Origin: Bacteroidota bacterium
GTDB lineage: Bacteria; Bacteroidota; Bacteroidia; Chitinophagales; Saprospiraceae
Assembly: GCA_020160935.1 (NCBI GenBank)
Contig: JAIUPL010000009.1
Coordinates: 1 to 64,000, forward strand
Length of the DNA: 64,000 nucleotides
Reading direction: 5' to 3'
Under the pieces are notes generated by a model, which did no database searches, was not told the DNA's origin, and was given only the letters and a program-made list of their open reading frames with translations. This document shows positions 46,353 through 55,630 of the stretch, piece after piece. Both the position numbers and the translations under genes were made by a program. Numbering within the stretch: position 1 is the first letter of the stretch; each line of letters opens with the position of its first letter.

Positions 46353-46475
46353 AAGTGAGAGGGTGAGAGGGTGAGAGGGTGAGAGGTGAGAGGATAGCCA
46401 CTCATTTCCACCACGGAAGAGCCCTGAAAGGGCGTATTCAATAGCACAGGGCAACGCCCTGTGTATTCGTAAAAA
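46353..46475 (+). repeat. Composite repeat (copy 6)
   Basis: A GTGAGAGG array starts at the base after the TAG stop. It is followed by TAGCCACTCATTTCCACCAC and the GCCCTGAAAGGGC / CACAGGGCAACGCCCTGTG module ending TATTCGTA. The order matches 15484-15640. Confidence 0.9.
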
Positions 46476-46554
46476 CATCACCGCCCCTGCGTATTCCTAC
46501 AAAACCCAAATTCAACACCCCAGAGAGGCAAACGAGCGGTCCTTCCAACCACTC

Positions 46555-46610
46555 TTTGCCTCTTGCCATTTTGCCTCTTGTATTTTACCCCTTGCCCCTT
46601 GCATTTTGCC
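46555..46610. repeat. TTTTGCCTCTTG / CCCCTTGC array
   Basis: Degenerate units TTGCCTCTTGCC and CCCCTTGC fill the stretch before the DUF2721 gene. They are the complement of the GGCAAGGGGCAAAA array at 35454. Confidence 0.7.
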
Positions 46611-46675
46611 CCAAAAACCTCTCTCCCATTTCATTGTTATAGTTCCTGAAAAACACCTGACAACGAAATACTGCA

Positions 46676-47083
46676 ATGGATTTGACCATTCAAACGCCGG
46701 CACTGCTATTCCCGGCGCTTTCCCTCTTATTGCTGGCATACACCAACAAATTCCTGGCCATCGCCAATCTGATCCGCAAACTGGTTTCCGATTTCGACGA
46801 ATCCAGCAAAGTAATGCTGCTTCAGCAAATCCACAGCCTGCGCCGACGCCTCTGGCTCATCCGGTGGATGCAGGTATTCGGAGTAGGAAGCATCCTTTTG
46901 TGCGTCATCACGATGTTTTTGGTGTATGAAGGCTGGCAAATGTGGGCTAAAATCCTCTTCGCCTTCAGCCTCTTGCTGATGATGACTTCCCTCGTCATTA
47001 CCTTGATGGAAATTTTCCTGTCGGCAGGCGCCTTGCGGGTACTGATGCGCGAATTTGAAGACAGGGTACTGGGAAAATCATAG
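46676..47083 (+). CDS. DUF2721-family membrane protein
   Basis: The 135-residue protein has three hydrophobic helices (LLFPALSLLLLAYTNKFLAI, MQVFGVGSILLCVITMFLVY, ILFAFSLLLMMTSLVITLME). The family-typical segments are RFLAIANLIR-like KFLAIANLIRKLVSDFDE at the first helix end and LMREFEDRVLGKS at the end. The function of DUF2721 is unknown. It stands alone on the plus strand ahead of the rimP operon, which has its own promoter. Confidence 0.82.
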   Translation: MDLTIQTPALLFPALSLLLLAYTNKFLAIANLIRKLVSDFDESSKVMLLQQIHSLRRRLWLIRWMQVFGVGSILLCVITMFLVYEGWQMWAKILFAFSLLLMMTSLVITLMEIFLSAGALRVLMREFEDRVLGKS

Positions 47084-47113
47084 CCACCGCAGGGAACAAA
47101 AAACACCCAACTA

Positions 47114-47144
47114 TTTGTAATTCAATAAATCCGACATACCTTTG
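47114..47144 (+). promoter_or_regulatory. Promoter of the rimP-nusA operon
   Basis: TTTG (47114-47117) and TACCTTTG (47137-47144) are separated by 19 bp, an excellent match to the Bacteroidota -33/-7 consensus. The rimP start is 100 bp downstream. Confidence 0.75.
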
Positions 47145-47243
47145 CGCCACGAAATCAGGGATTCGTATCCGGGAGGGAACCATTGGTTCCCTCTTTTATT
47201 TGCCTGAAAACCAGCCCTGCTATACTGACAACCACTGAACAGC

Positions 47244-47726
47244 ATGGAATTAACCGAACGAATTACCCAACTACTGGAAGAAAAATACAGCACCGATGAG
47301 GCATTTGCTGATTGTTTTACAGTGGAAATTGAATTGAAACCAGGCCAGAAACTCTGTGTGTTTGCCGACAGCGATTCAGGTATGACCTTCGAAAAATGCC
47401 AGAAAATCAGCCGCTACCTCGAAAGTTTTATCGATGCCAATGGCTGGCTGGGTGAAAAATACACCCTCGAAGTGAGCAGCCCGGGCATTTCCAGGCCCCT
47501 GAAATTCCAGCGGCAATACGCCAAAAACATCGGCCGCCAACTGGAAGTCACCAGAACCGACAAAAACCGAACCGTCGGCCTGCTGAAAATCGCCACCGAA
47601 CAACACATCGTATTGAGCAATACCGTGATCGAACGCGACGAGAAAAAAAAGAAAAAAGAAGTGGAAATAGAAACCCTGATTCCATACGACGACATTGAAA
47701 AAGCCATCGTGAAACTCACTTTTTAG
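47244..47726 (+). CDS. rimP: Ribosome maturation factor RimP
   Basis: The 160-residue protein binds the 30S subunit late in assembly. The N-terminal domain carries GMTFEKCQKISRYLESF (DC..vSr.l in the family) and YTLEVSSPGISRPLKFQRQY (the EVSSPGxxRPL signature). The Sm-like C-terminal half ends in IPYDDIEKAIVKLTF. It is the first gene of the conserved rimP-nusA-infB cluster, 31 bp before nusA. A lysine-rich loop (EKKKKKEVEIE) is normal for Bacteroidota. Confidence 0.96.
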   Translation: MELTERITQLLEEKYSTDEAFADCFTVEIELKPGQKLCVFADSDSGMTFEKCQKISRYLESFIDANGWLGEKYTLEVSSPGISRPLKFQRQYAKNIGRQLEVTRTDKNRTVGLLKIATEQHIVLSNTVIERDEKKKKKEVEIETLIPYDDIEKAIVKLTF

Positions 47727-47757
47727 TCATTCATCTTCAACCAATTCATAACGTATA

Positions 47758-49002
47758 ATGGTCAATTTAGTAGATGTATTCGCCGACTTTAAAACCGGCA
47801 AAAACATAGACCGCCCAACCATGGTGCGCGTACTCGAAGACGTTTTTCGCACCCTCATCAAGAAAAAATACGGTACCGACGACAACTTCGACGTTATCGT
47901 CAATACCAACAGCGGTGACCTTGAAATCTGGCGCGTACGCGAAGTGGTGCCCGATGGTGAGGTAACCAACGAACTGGCCCAGGTGAGCGTCACCGAAGCC
48001 CAGTACATCGATGAAAGCGTCAACGAAGGCGATGAGTGCTACGAACAACTCTCCATCGACGATTTCGGCCGCCGGGCCATCATGGCCGCCCGCCAAACCC
48101 TGGTGTCGCGGATCATGGAACTCGAAAAAGACGAGATTTACCGCAAATATTCCGAACTGGTCGGCAATGTCGTCACCGGCGAAGTCAGCCAGATCATGAA
48201 AAAAGAAGTGCTCATTCTCGACGATGCCACCAACAACGAACTGGTGCTGCCCCGTACGGAAATGATCAAAGGCGACTACTACCGCAAAGGCGACGTGGTA
48301 AAAGGTATCATCCGCAAAGTAGAAATGCGCAACAATGTGCCGTTTATTATGTTAAGCCGTACAGATCCAAGTTTCCTGCACAAACTCCTCGAAGCGGAAG
48401 TGCCGGAAATTGAAGACGGTGTCATTGAAATCAAAAATATCGTACGCCTCCCCGGCGAACGCGCCAAAGTGGCTGTAGAAAGCCACGACGAACGCGTCGA
48501 CCCCGTAGGCGCATGCGTCGGTATGAAAGGTAGCCGTATCCACGGCATCGTGCGCGAACTTCGCAACGAAAATATCGACATCATCAACTACACCACCAAT
48601 ACCTCGCTCTTCATTCAGCGTAGCCTCACACCCGCCAAAATCACCACCATCGAACTCGACCACGAACGCAAACGCGCTTCCGTGTACCTCGACGCCGATC
48701 AGGTGAGCCTGGCCATCGGCAAAGCCGGTAGCAACATCAAACTGGCTACCAAACTGACCGGCTACGAAATCGACGTGTACCGCAACCAGGCCGAATACGA
48801 AATCGACGACGTCGATCTCGACGAATTCAGCGACGTTATGGAACCATGGGTCATCGAAGCCTTTAAAAATATCGGCTGCGATACCGCCCGTCAGGTGCTC
48901 GAACTCAGCCAGGAAGAACTGATCCGCCGTACCGACCTGGAAGAAGAAACCGTCCGCGAAGTGCTGCGCATTCTGGCGGATGAGTTTGAGGAAGAGAAAT
49001 AA
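47758..49002 (+). CDS. nusA: Transcription termination/antitermination factor NusA
   Basis: The 414-residue protein binds RNA polymerase and nascent RNA. Its order is an N-terminal RNAP-binding domain (NLVDVFADFKTGKNIDRPTM), S1 (GEVSQIMKKEVLILDDATNN), KH1 (VGACVGMKGSRIHGIVRELR) and KH2 (YLDADQVSLAIGKAGSNIKL). A C-terminal helical stretch (NIGCDTARQVLELSQEELIR) ends the protein. The length suits the short form without the acidic repeats of E. coli. It lies between rimP and infB as usual, but a long foldback and a new promoter separate it from infB. Confidence 0.97.
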   Translation: MVNLVDVFADFKTGKNIDRPTMVRVLEDVFRTLIKKKYGTDDNFDVIVNTNSGDLEIWRVREVVPDGEVTNELAQVSVTEAQYIDESVNEGDECYEQLSIDDFGRRAIMAARQTLVSRIMELEKDEIYRKYSELVGNVVTGEVSQIMKKEVLILDDATNNELVLPRTEMIKGDYYRKGDVVKGIIRKVEMRNNVPFIMLSRTDPSFLHKLLEAEVPEIEDGVIEIKNIVRLPGERAKVAVESHDERVDPVGACVGMKGSRIHGIVRELRNENIDIINYTTNTSLFIQRSLTPAKITTIELDHERKRASVYLDADQVSLAIGKAGSNIKLATKLTGYEIDVYRNQAEYEIDDVDLDEFSDVMEPWVIEAFKNIGCDTARQVLELSQEELIRRTDLEEETVREVLRILADEFEEEK

Positions 49003-49003
49003 T

Positions 49004-49191
49004 TTGGTTATCAGTTATCAGTTATTGGTTATCAGGGGTGGTAAGGGTACATAGGCGCGTATGCCTGGCCACTCTTAAGTGAGTGTTTTTAGGTTGTCAC
49101 CAAGACTTTCACCCATAACCGGGTAGCCAAACTTACCAACCAATGTACCCTTACCACCCCTGATAACCAATAACTGATAACTGATAACCAA
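49004..49191. repeat. Long foldback, family B (TTGGTTATCAG arms)
   Basis: The left arm TTGGTTATCAGTTATCAG...GGGGTGGTAAGGGTACAT pairs with the right arm ending TAACTGATAACTGATAACCA. The loop is about 90 nt and contains CTGGCCACTCTTAAG. The foldback begins 2 bp after the nusA stop, and with the promoter at 49223 it explains the 348-bp gap. Confidence 0.92.
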
Positions 49192-49222
49192 ACACCCGCA
49201 AGGTTTTACGCTTTTTTTGTTA

Positions 49223-49230
49223 TACCTTTG
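49223..49230 (+). promoter_or_regulatory. Putative promoter for infB
   Basis: TACCTTTG matches TAnnTTTG, 121 bp before infB and 32 bp past the foldback. A TTT-rich stretch precedes it but no clear TTTG at 19 bp. Confidence 0.55.
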
Positions 49231-49350
49231 CACCGCATTTTCAACATTCAAAATAACAAGGCCTTCTAAACGATAGATCACGCGGCAATTTGAGCGTTTC
49301 CCCGCAAACGCATCCAAAATCAACTTTTCATAAAGCAGGCAAAATACTGC

Positions 49351-52300
49351 ATGGCGCAAAAATTAATTAAGGTAGCAAAAGAGTTCAACGTCGGTCTGCA
49401 CACCATCGTCGAGACGCTGCACAGCAAAGGTTTCCCCATCGAGGAGAAGCCCACCGCCGATATTACCGACGAAATGCTCATCGTGCTCCAAAAGGAGTTC
49501 CAAAAAGACCTTGCTATCAAACAGGAGGCGGACAAACTGGCCCGCCCCGTATTGAAAAAAGACCCCGTTTCACCCAGTGTGGGCGCTCCCGCCACCACTG
49601 CAACCACAGCGGCGCCTCCCGCGGCACGCCCTTCGCTGCTTCCTCCCCGTGAAGAAGCACCTAAAGTCGCATTGCCTAAAATCGAAGAAGCGCGCGAAGT
49701 AAAACCCGCCGCCCAAAAAGAAGAGCCGGAAGTAATTCAGCGCGAACGACCTGCCCTGCGCGTGATCGGCAGGATCGACCTCGACGCCGCCAATAAACCG
49801 CAGGCACCCAAACCGGAAGAGAAAAAAGCCGAGGCGCCAACAGCGCCGCCAACGGCAGAACCCGTGACGACGCCTGCCCCGGAACCGGAAAAGCCCGTTG
49901 TGGCGCCTGTAACCGAGCAAAAACCAGCAGCACAAACACCGGCTCCTGAACCGTCGAAACCAACCAATAAGCCGGCCCAGCCGGAAAGCAGCAGTGGCAC
50001 CGACACCCCAGCCGAAGAATCCGAGATGTACCGCGCCGATGCACCGCAACTGCGTGGCCTGAAAATTCTGGGCCGTATCAGCCTCGACAAACCCAAACCC
50101 GAGCCGTCTTCCGGCAACCGCAACCAGCAAGGCGGTGGCAACCGCAACCAGCAGGGCGGCGGCAACCGCAACCAGCAAGGCGGCGGCAACCGCAATCAGC
50201 AAGGCGGCGGCAACCAGCATCAAGGCCAACAGAACCGGCCTGCCAATGCCGGCGGTGGCGGACAAGGTGAAGGCAACAGCAACGACCCCAACCGCCACAA
50301 GCGCAAACGCAAAAAAGTGCAGCAGCCCGTCACTGCCGCTTCGCTCCAGGCTTCTATGTCGGGAGGAGGCTCCGGTGGCGGTGACCGTCGTGGCACTGGC
50401 GGCGGCGGCCGACGCGACGATCAACCGAAAGAAGTTTCGCAAAAACAGATCGAAGATCAAATCAGGCAGACGATGGCCCGCATGGGCGCAGGCGCCAGCC
50501 GCAAACGCCAGAAAATTCGCCGCGACAAACGTGACGAACGCCGCGAACGCGCGGAACTGGCCGAAATGGAGCGCTCTGAAGGCGAAAAAGTACTGCAGGT
50601 TACAGAGTTTATCTCCGTATCCGACCTGGCAGCCCTGATGAACGTCAAACCGGCCGACGTCATCAAAGCCTGTATGAGCCTCGGCATCTTCGTATCCATC
50701 AACCAGCGCCTCGACGCCGAACTGATCGAAGTGGTGGCCAGCGAATTCAACTACGAAGTGCAGTTTATCAGCGCTGAAGAACAGGTGGAAGTGGAAGAAG
50801 AGGAAATCGACGATCCGAAAGACCTCGTTCCGCGCCAGCCGATCGTGACCGTAATGGGCCACGTCGACCACGGTAAAACCTCGCTGCTCGACTTTATCCG
50901 CAGCGCCAACGTAGCCGAAGGTGAGGCGGGCGGTATCACCCAGCACATCGGCGCTTACGAAGTAAAAGTAAACGACGACCACGAAATTACGTTCCTCGAT
51001 ACGCCCGGTCACGAAGCCTTTACGGCCATGCGTGCACGCGGCGCCAAGGTAACCGACATCGCCATCATTGTGATCGCCGCCGACGACAGCATCATGCCGC
51101 AAACGCGCGAGGCCATCAGCCACGCCCAGGCAGCAGGTGTACCGATCGTGTTCGCGATCAATAAAATTGACAAACCAGGCGCCGACCCCGAACGCATCAA
51201 AAACGAACTGGCTCAAATGAACCTGCTCGTCGAAGAATGGGGCGGCAAATACCAAAGCCAGGACATTTCGGCCAAAAAAGGTGTCAACGTCGACAAACTG
51301 CTCGAAAAAGTGCTGCTCGAAGCCGAACTGCTCGAACTCAAAGCCAATCCTTCCCGCCGCGCCATCGGTACGGTACTGGAGGCTTCGCTCGATAAAGGCC
51401 GCGGCTACGTCACCAAAATGCTGGTGGAAAACGGTACCCTGCACGACGGCGACCCGATCATCGCAGGCGAATTTGCGGGCAAGGTAAAAGCCATGTTCAA
51501 CGAACGCGGCAAAAAAATCAAGGAAGCAGGCCCGGCCACACCGGTACTGGTGCTCGGCTTGCCCGGCGCACCGCAGGCAGGTGAAAAAATCAAGGAAGCC
51601 CGCTCCGAAAGCGAAGCCAAGGAAATCGCCAGCAAACGCGCACAGATCATCCGCGAGCAATCCAACCGCGCCAGCAAACGGATCAGCCTCGAGGAAATCG
51701 GCCGCCGTCTGGCACTCGGCAACTTCAAGGAACTCAACCTCATCGTCAAAGGCGACGTGGACGGTTCGATCGAGGCCCTCAGCGACTCGCTCATCAAACT
51801 GTCGATGGAGAAAATCCAGGTCAACGTCATCCACAAAGCCGTCGGCCAGATTGTCGACAGCGACGTCATGCTGGCTTCCGCATCCGATGCCATCATCATC
51901 GGCTTCCAGGTGCGTCCTTCGCTCACAGCGCGCAAACTCGCCGAAAAAGAAGGCGTGGAAATCAAGATGTACTCGATCATCTACGAGGCCATCGAAGAGA
52001 TCAAAGCCGCTATGGAGGGCATGCTCGAACCGACGAAGGAAGAGGAAATCATGGGCCAGGTGGAAGTGCGCGAGGTGTACAAAATTTCCAAAGTCGGCAC
52101 CGTGGCAGGTTGCTTCGTTCAGGAAGGCAAAATCAGCCGTAACCACTACATCCGCATCGTACGCGATGGTATCGTAGTGTACCCCGGCAATGCCAACCAG
52201 AATGCCGAACTGGCCTCGCTCAAACGCTTCAAGGAAGACGCGAAAGAGGTCAAAGCAGGTCTCGAATGCGGTATTACGATCAAGAATTTCAACGACGTTA

Positions 52301-52359
52301 AAGTGGGCGATATCATTGAATCGTATGTGATCAATGAGGTGAAGACCACGTTGCGGTAG
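49351..52359 (+). CDS. infB: Translation initiation factor IF-2
   Basis: The 1,002-residue GTPase delivers initiator tRNA to the ribosome. The N-terminal third is a low-complexity Pro/Ala/Glu region with five copies of an NRNQQGGG octapeptide (nt 50119-50215). The GTPase has G1 [16 protein letters not shown] (about 504-519), [15 protein letters not shown] (G3) and [20 protein letters not shown] (G4). Domains II to IV end in [17 protein letters not shown]. The TAG stop lies inside a 28-bp palindrome copy. It is the third member of the rimP cluster, here with its own promoter. Confidence 0.98.
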   Translation: MAQKLIKVAKEFNVGLHTIVETLHSKGFPIEEKPTADITDEMLIVLQKEFQKDLAIKQEADKLARPVLKKDPVSPSVGAPATTATTAAPPAARPSLLPPREEAPKVALPKIEEAREVKPAAQKEEPEVIQRERPALRVIGRIDLDAANKPQAPKPEEKKAEAPTAPPTAEPVTTPAPEPEKPVVAPVTEQKPAAQTPAPEPSKPTNKPAQPESSSGTDTPAEESEMYRADAPQLRGLKILGRISLDKPKPEPSSGNRNQQGGGNRNQQGGGNRNQQGGGNRNQQGGGNQHQGQQNRPANAGGGGQGEGNSNDPNRHKRKRKKVQQPVTAASLQASMSGGGSGGGDRRGTGGGGRRDDQPKEVSQKQIEDQIRQTMARMGAGASRKRQKIRRDKRDERRERAELAEMERSEGEKVLQVTEFISVSDLAALMNVKPADVIKACMSLGIFVSINQRLDAELIEVVASEFNYEVQFISAEEQVEVEEEEIDDPKDLVPRQPIVTVMGHVDHGKTSLLDFIRSANVAEGEAGGITQHIGAYEVKVNDDHEITFLDTPGHEAFTAMRARGAKVTDIAIIVIAADDSIMPQTREAISHAQAAGVPIVFAINKIDKPGADPERIKNELAQMNLLVEEWGGKYQSQDISAKKGVNVDKLLEKVLLEAELLELKANPSRRAIGTVLEASLDKGRGYVTKMLVENGTLHDGDPIIAGEFAGKVKAMFNERGKKIKEAGPATPVLVLGLPGAPQAGEKIKEARSESEAKEIASKRAQIIREQSNRASKRISLEEIGRRLALGNFKELNLIVKGDVDGSIEALSDSLIKLSMEKIQVNVIHKAVGQIVDSDVMLASASDAIIIGFQVRPSLTARKLAEKEGVEIKMYSIIYEAIEEIKAAMEGMLEPTKEEEIMGQVEVREVYKISKVGTVAGCFVQEGKISRNHYIRIVRDGIVVYPGNANQNAELASLKRFKEDAKEVKAGLECGITIKNFNDVKVGDIIESYVINEVKTTLR

Positions 52360-52383
52360 AGACAAGGCACGCCTTGTCTCCAC
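52356..52383. repeat. 28-bp palindrome, copy 1 (imperfect)
   Basis: GTAGAGACAAGGCA followed by a nearly exact complementary half with two mismatches. The TAG stop of infB is bases 2-4 of this copy. Confidence 0.9.
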
Positions 52384-52460
52384 ATCGATGGATAGAGACG
52401 GCGCGTATGGAACGAGGAGTTCTGTACGCGCCGTTGTTTTTTGGGGTTCGTGCAGGGCAC

Positions 52461-52488
52461 GTAGAGACAAGGCATGCCTTGTCTCTAA
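52461..52488. repeat. 28-bp palindrome, copy 2
   Basis: GTAGAGACAAGGCA and its complement, the last base differing. It lies between infB and the secreted protein gene. A smaller inverted repeat, GGCGCGTA / TACGCGCC, lies just before it (about 52399 and 52425). Confidence 0.92.
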
Positions 52489-52541
52489 TTACAATATTTT
52501 ACCATTCAGAATTTCATAACAAGTTAATATCCGTGCAAAAT

Positions 52542-53117
52542 ATGAAGTATTTCTTCCTGCCTTTCCTATTCTTCCTTGGCATTTCCACTGTAAAATCACA
52601 AATAAAGATGGTGCGTTCAGTCACTACTGTACTGGAAAAGTATGAGAACAAATGGCAGCATTGGGGTGGAGATGCCGAGACAATTAGTTTTGCAGCAGTA
52701 AAATATGTCTCCGATGCAGATAGTACCGTAACCATGCAGATCCGGGTAACAAATAAGGACTGGGAAAAAACAAGCATGTCCTCAGGCGCTGCATTTGGAG
52801 GAGGAAACAGCTGGGCTATTGGTATCTCCAGTACGGAAATGTTACAAAAACGTACAGGCCTTATTGTATTTACAAAACCTGAGGCACAGGCTTTGTACGA
52901 TTTTGAAAATGAAATGTTTGTCAAATCCAATCAGACAAACCTTCCCGTGAATGAAACAACCTGGAGTCTTACATTCGGAGATAGATTTGTTGTGTCGGCA
53001 ACTTATGATGGCAAATGGAAGCATACCTGGACAATTGATGATGCCAGATTTCAGATTCCTGATTTTGAAGTTTTACCCATGTTTAAAAAATTGAAAAGTG
53101 TTTTAAATTTATTGTAA
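52542..53117 (+). CDS. Secreted protein of unknown function
   Basis: The 191-residue protein has a signal peptide (MKYFFLPFLFFLGISTVKS). The rest is beta-rich with many Trp and Thr (YENKWQHWGGDAETISFAAV, WSLTFGDRFVVSATYDGKWK, HTWTIDDARFQIPDF). It has no cysteine or T9SS domain. Base composition is lower in GC than its neighbours. I do not recognise the family. It sits between two copies of the GTAGAGAC palindrome. Confidence 0.7.
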   Translation: MKYFFLPFLFFLGISTVKSQIKMVRSVTTVLEKYENKWQHWGGDAETISFAAVKYVSDADSTVTMQIRVTNKDWEKTSMSSGAAFGGGNSWAIGISSTEMLQKRTGLIVFTKPEAQALYDFENEMFVKSNQTNLPVNETTWSLTFGDRFVVSATYDGKWKHTWTIDDARFQIPDFEVLPMFKKLKSVLNLL

Positions 53118-53142
53118 TGGTTGCATAAGGCCGGTAAACACC

Positions 53143-53170
53143 GTAGAGACAAGGCATGCCTTGTCTCTAC
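53143..53170. repeat. 28-bp palindrome, copy 3 (perfect)
   Basis: GTAGAGACAAGGCA directly followed by its exact reverse complement, 26 bp past the stop of the secreted-protein gene. Confidence 0.95.
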
Positions 53171-53281
53171 AAATCCCGCCAATTTACCCTACCTTTATTC
53201 GCTTTTTAATCTTCATTTCGCCTGACAAACCGGATTTGATCATGGGTCCGAATAATCCGAAAGCCGCATGATACGGTGCAC

Positions 53282-55630
53282 ATGCCCTTCCGTCTGAGCA
53301 TCCTGCTGTTGCTATTTTTTTTGTTGCCATTCGCTTCGTTTGCGCAACAATACCAAGCCTATGCGCACCGCTATGGCGTGGCCGACGGATTACCCCATCG
53401 AGAGGCACGTGCCATTTTGCAAGACCGGCGCGGCTTTATCTGGGTGGCCACGAGTGGCGGTATTGCGCGTTTTGACGGACGAAAATTTCGGGTGTTCAAT
53501 CACATGGACGACGGCCTGCACGAAGACGCCGTCGATCTGCTGGCAGAAGACGCCGATGGCAACATCTGGGCAGGGCATTCCAGTGGAAATCAATGGGTAG
53601 ACATCATCAATCCTGTCACCGGGAAAATCACACCTTTCGAGGTGTTCTTCAAGGATCAGGCGGTAGAGACAAGGCATGCCTTGTCTCTAGAACAAACAAA
53701 ACATCCCTTGTCTCTAGAACAAACAAAACATGCCTTGTCTCTAGAACACACAAAACATCCCTTGTCTCTAGAGCAGACAAGGCATGCCTTGTCTCTAGAG
53801 CAGACAAGGCATGCCTTGTCTCTACCATTTCATGAAAAATGGCGCCAGGCCCCGCAATCCCTGGCCGATGGCACGCTGGTCATTTGGCTGGAAGATGTAC
53901 ATACCTTTTTATTGTACCATCCGAAACGTGGCTGGCGGGTTTCCCGGCTCGAAAATGCATCGTATTCCAAACTCGTTCGTACTACCAGCCGGCAAACCCT
54001 CTGGTGTGTGTACGAAGACGCTTCGTCCAAAGAGCGTCGCCTGGCGGAAACAGACCTCGATGGAAATTTGATCCGGCAGTATCCGATTGCTCCGGGTCAT
54101 GATTTCGGGTTACTCAAAGGCCCGGCTCCCGATCCGGATGGTTTTTATATTTATGATCACTGTCAGTCCCCGGAAACACTGCAATTGTGGGAGATCGACG
54201 GCCAGGGGAATCGTACAATTTTACCGCCACGATTCCCGAAAATGGCCACTTTCCAGTTTGGAGTACTCGAACAGAAGAACCTGATCGTTCAATTCCCTTT
54301 TCTCCATCAAAAATCAGGCGAATTGCTGCTCGACCTGTCACAGGAATTTCCGGATCTCGACTCCTGGCAGTTTAAGGATTTATTAGTCGATCGCAGCGGG
54401 AACCTCTGGTTTGCCACCACTTTTGGTCTGGTGATGGTAGAATTGCGGGCAAATCAATTCCGTCGACTGCTGTACGACGAACATGCGCCCGGCGAGCGCG
54501 GTTTGGCCTGCCGGGGCCTGCTGGAGGTGAACGGACAATTGTTTGTCAACAACGACAACAATTCTGCCGGACGATTCATGGTGGATACAAAATCCGGGGA
54601 ATCCCGGCGCCTGCCCGGCGCGGAGTCCGCATTGAGCATCTCCCAAAGCGCCGATGGTAACCTTTGGACAGAATGGACGCGAAAGGCCATCCAAACGAAC
54701 GTAAGGCTGGTATCCTTACAAAAGATCACACCGGAAGGCGCGCCAGTTGGCCCGGCCTTGCAGGCAAAAAATGAAGGTATCGGCTTCATCTGGTCGATGC
54801 TGGAAGCAAGCCCGCAATGCCTGCTGCTCGGCCTGAGTACAGGTTTGATGGCTTTGAATCCTGTGACCGGCACATCCGTAAACAGACAACATCCTGCATT
54901 CCCGGAATTTGACCGTGCCTGTGTCAACCATTTACAACGCGACCATGCCGGACAGATTTGGGCCTGCACTTCCCTGGGCCTGTACCGTTTGGCAGAAGAC
55001 GGCTCTGTAGCGGATCGGTATTGGCCGGGTGGCCAGGGAGAGCATCATTTGCCATATGAAAGCATGCTTCATTTGTATGAGGATGCCAATCATATTTTCT
55101 GGCTCGGTACGGCAGGTGGCGGATTGATTCGTTGGGATCGGTCGGCGCCTGCCGGTCAGCAAGTGCAGGTAATTTCCCGCAAAAACGGATTGCTCAACAA
55201 CGTAGTGTACGCCGTTTATGAAGACAAGCATCAACATTTATGGCTGCCAACCGATTTCGGGATCGCACAATTGGACAAAACCTCCCTGCGCGTGCGGCGC
55301 ACCTGGGTGAAGGAAGATGGTATTGCCCACAACGAGTTCAACCGGATTTCGCATTGCCGGGGGGGCGACGGAACGCTGTATTTCGGCGGATTGAACGGGG
55401 TAACGGCATTCCAGCCCGACGATTTTTATGAAGACGCCAAACAACAGAAGGAACCGCCCCCGCTGGCGCCCCTTTCATTTCAGGTGTATGACGGTGAAAC
55501 GGGCCGGCTGGAAGATCATTTGACCGAACTGCTGGCCACCAACACCTTTACCATACATCCCGGCGACCGGTACCTGCAACTGGAGTTTGCTTTGCTGGAT
55601 TACGTCGCCCCGGAAAAAGTAACCTACTAC
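53282..55630 (+). pseudogene. Two-component-regulator-propeller sensor, truncated by an IS
   Basis: A signal peptide (MPFRLSILLLLFFLLPFASF) leads into a ligand-sensing beta-propeller. Its Reg_prop blades include GLPHREARAILQDRRGFIWV, GLLNNVVYAVYEDKHQHLWL and GIAHNEFNRISHCRGGDGTL. The start of a Y_Y_Y domain follows (LLDYVAPEKVTYY). The gene is then cut by the IS481-type element at 55631. The membrane helix and the output domain (histidine kinase, LytTR or GGDEF) that should follow are missing, and no continuation appears past the element. The first propeller part also contains a repeat-derived insert (53663-53825). The present frame would end two residues into the IS, so the signalling function is lost. 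Confidence 0.85.
53663..53825. repeat. In-frame 27-bp array derived from the 28-bp palindrome
   Basis: GTAGAGACAAGGCATGCC starts the array and TTGTCTCTAC ends it. Between them five units of 27 bp (AACAAACAAAACATGCC plus TTGTCTCTAG) encode the nonapeptide LEQTKHALS with small variations (TKHPLS, TRHALS). The frame of the sensor gene is kept throughout. Confidence 0.95.

Noticed and set aside
49004-49191. Riboswitch upstream of infB
   Set aside because: The structure is a simple long inverted repeat like those after other genes, and it lies upstream of the putative promoter, so it would not be in the infB leader.
49570-52470. 966-codon antisense frame opposite infB
   Set aside because: infB is certain. 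The antisense product is a His/Phe/Ala-biased shadow.
53663-53825. Possible CRISPR array
   Set aside because: The repeats are directly joined 27-bp units with no unique spacers, are in frame within a gene and derive from a palindrome found nearby. No cas genes are present.
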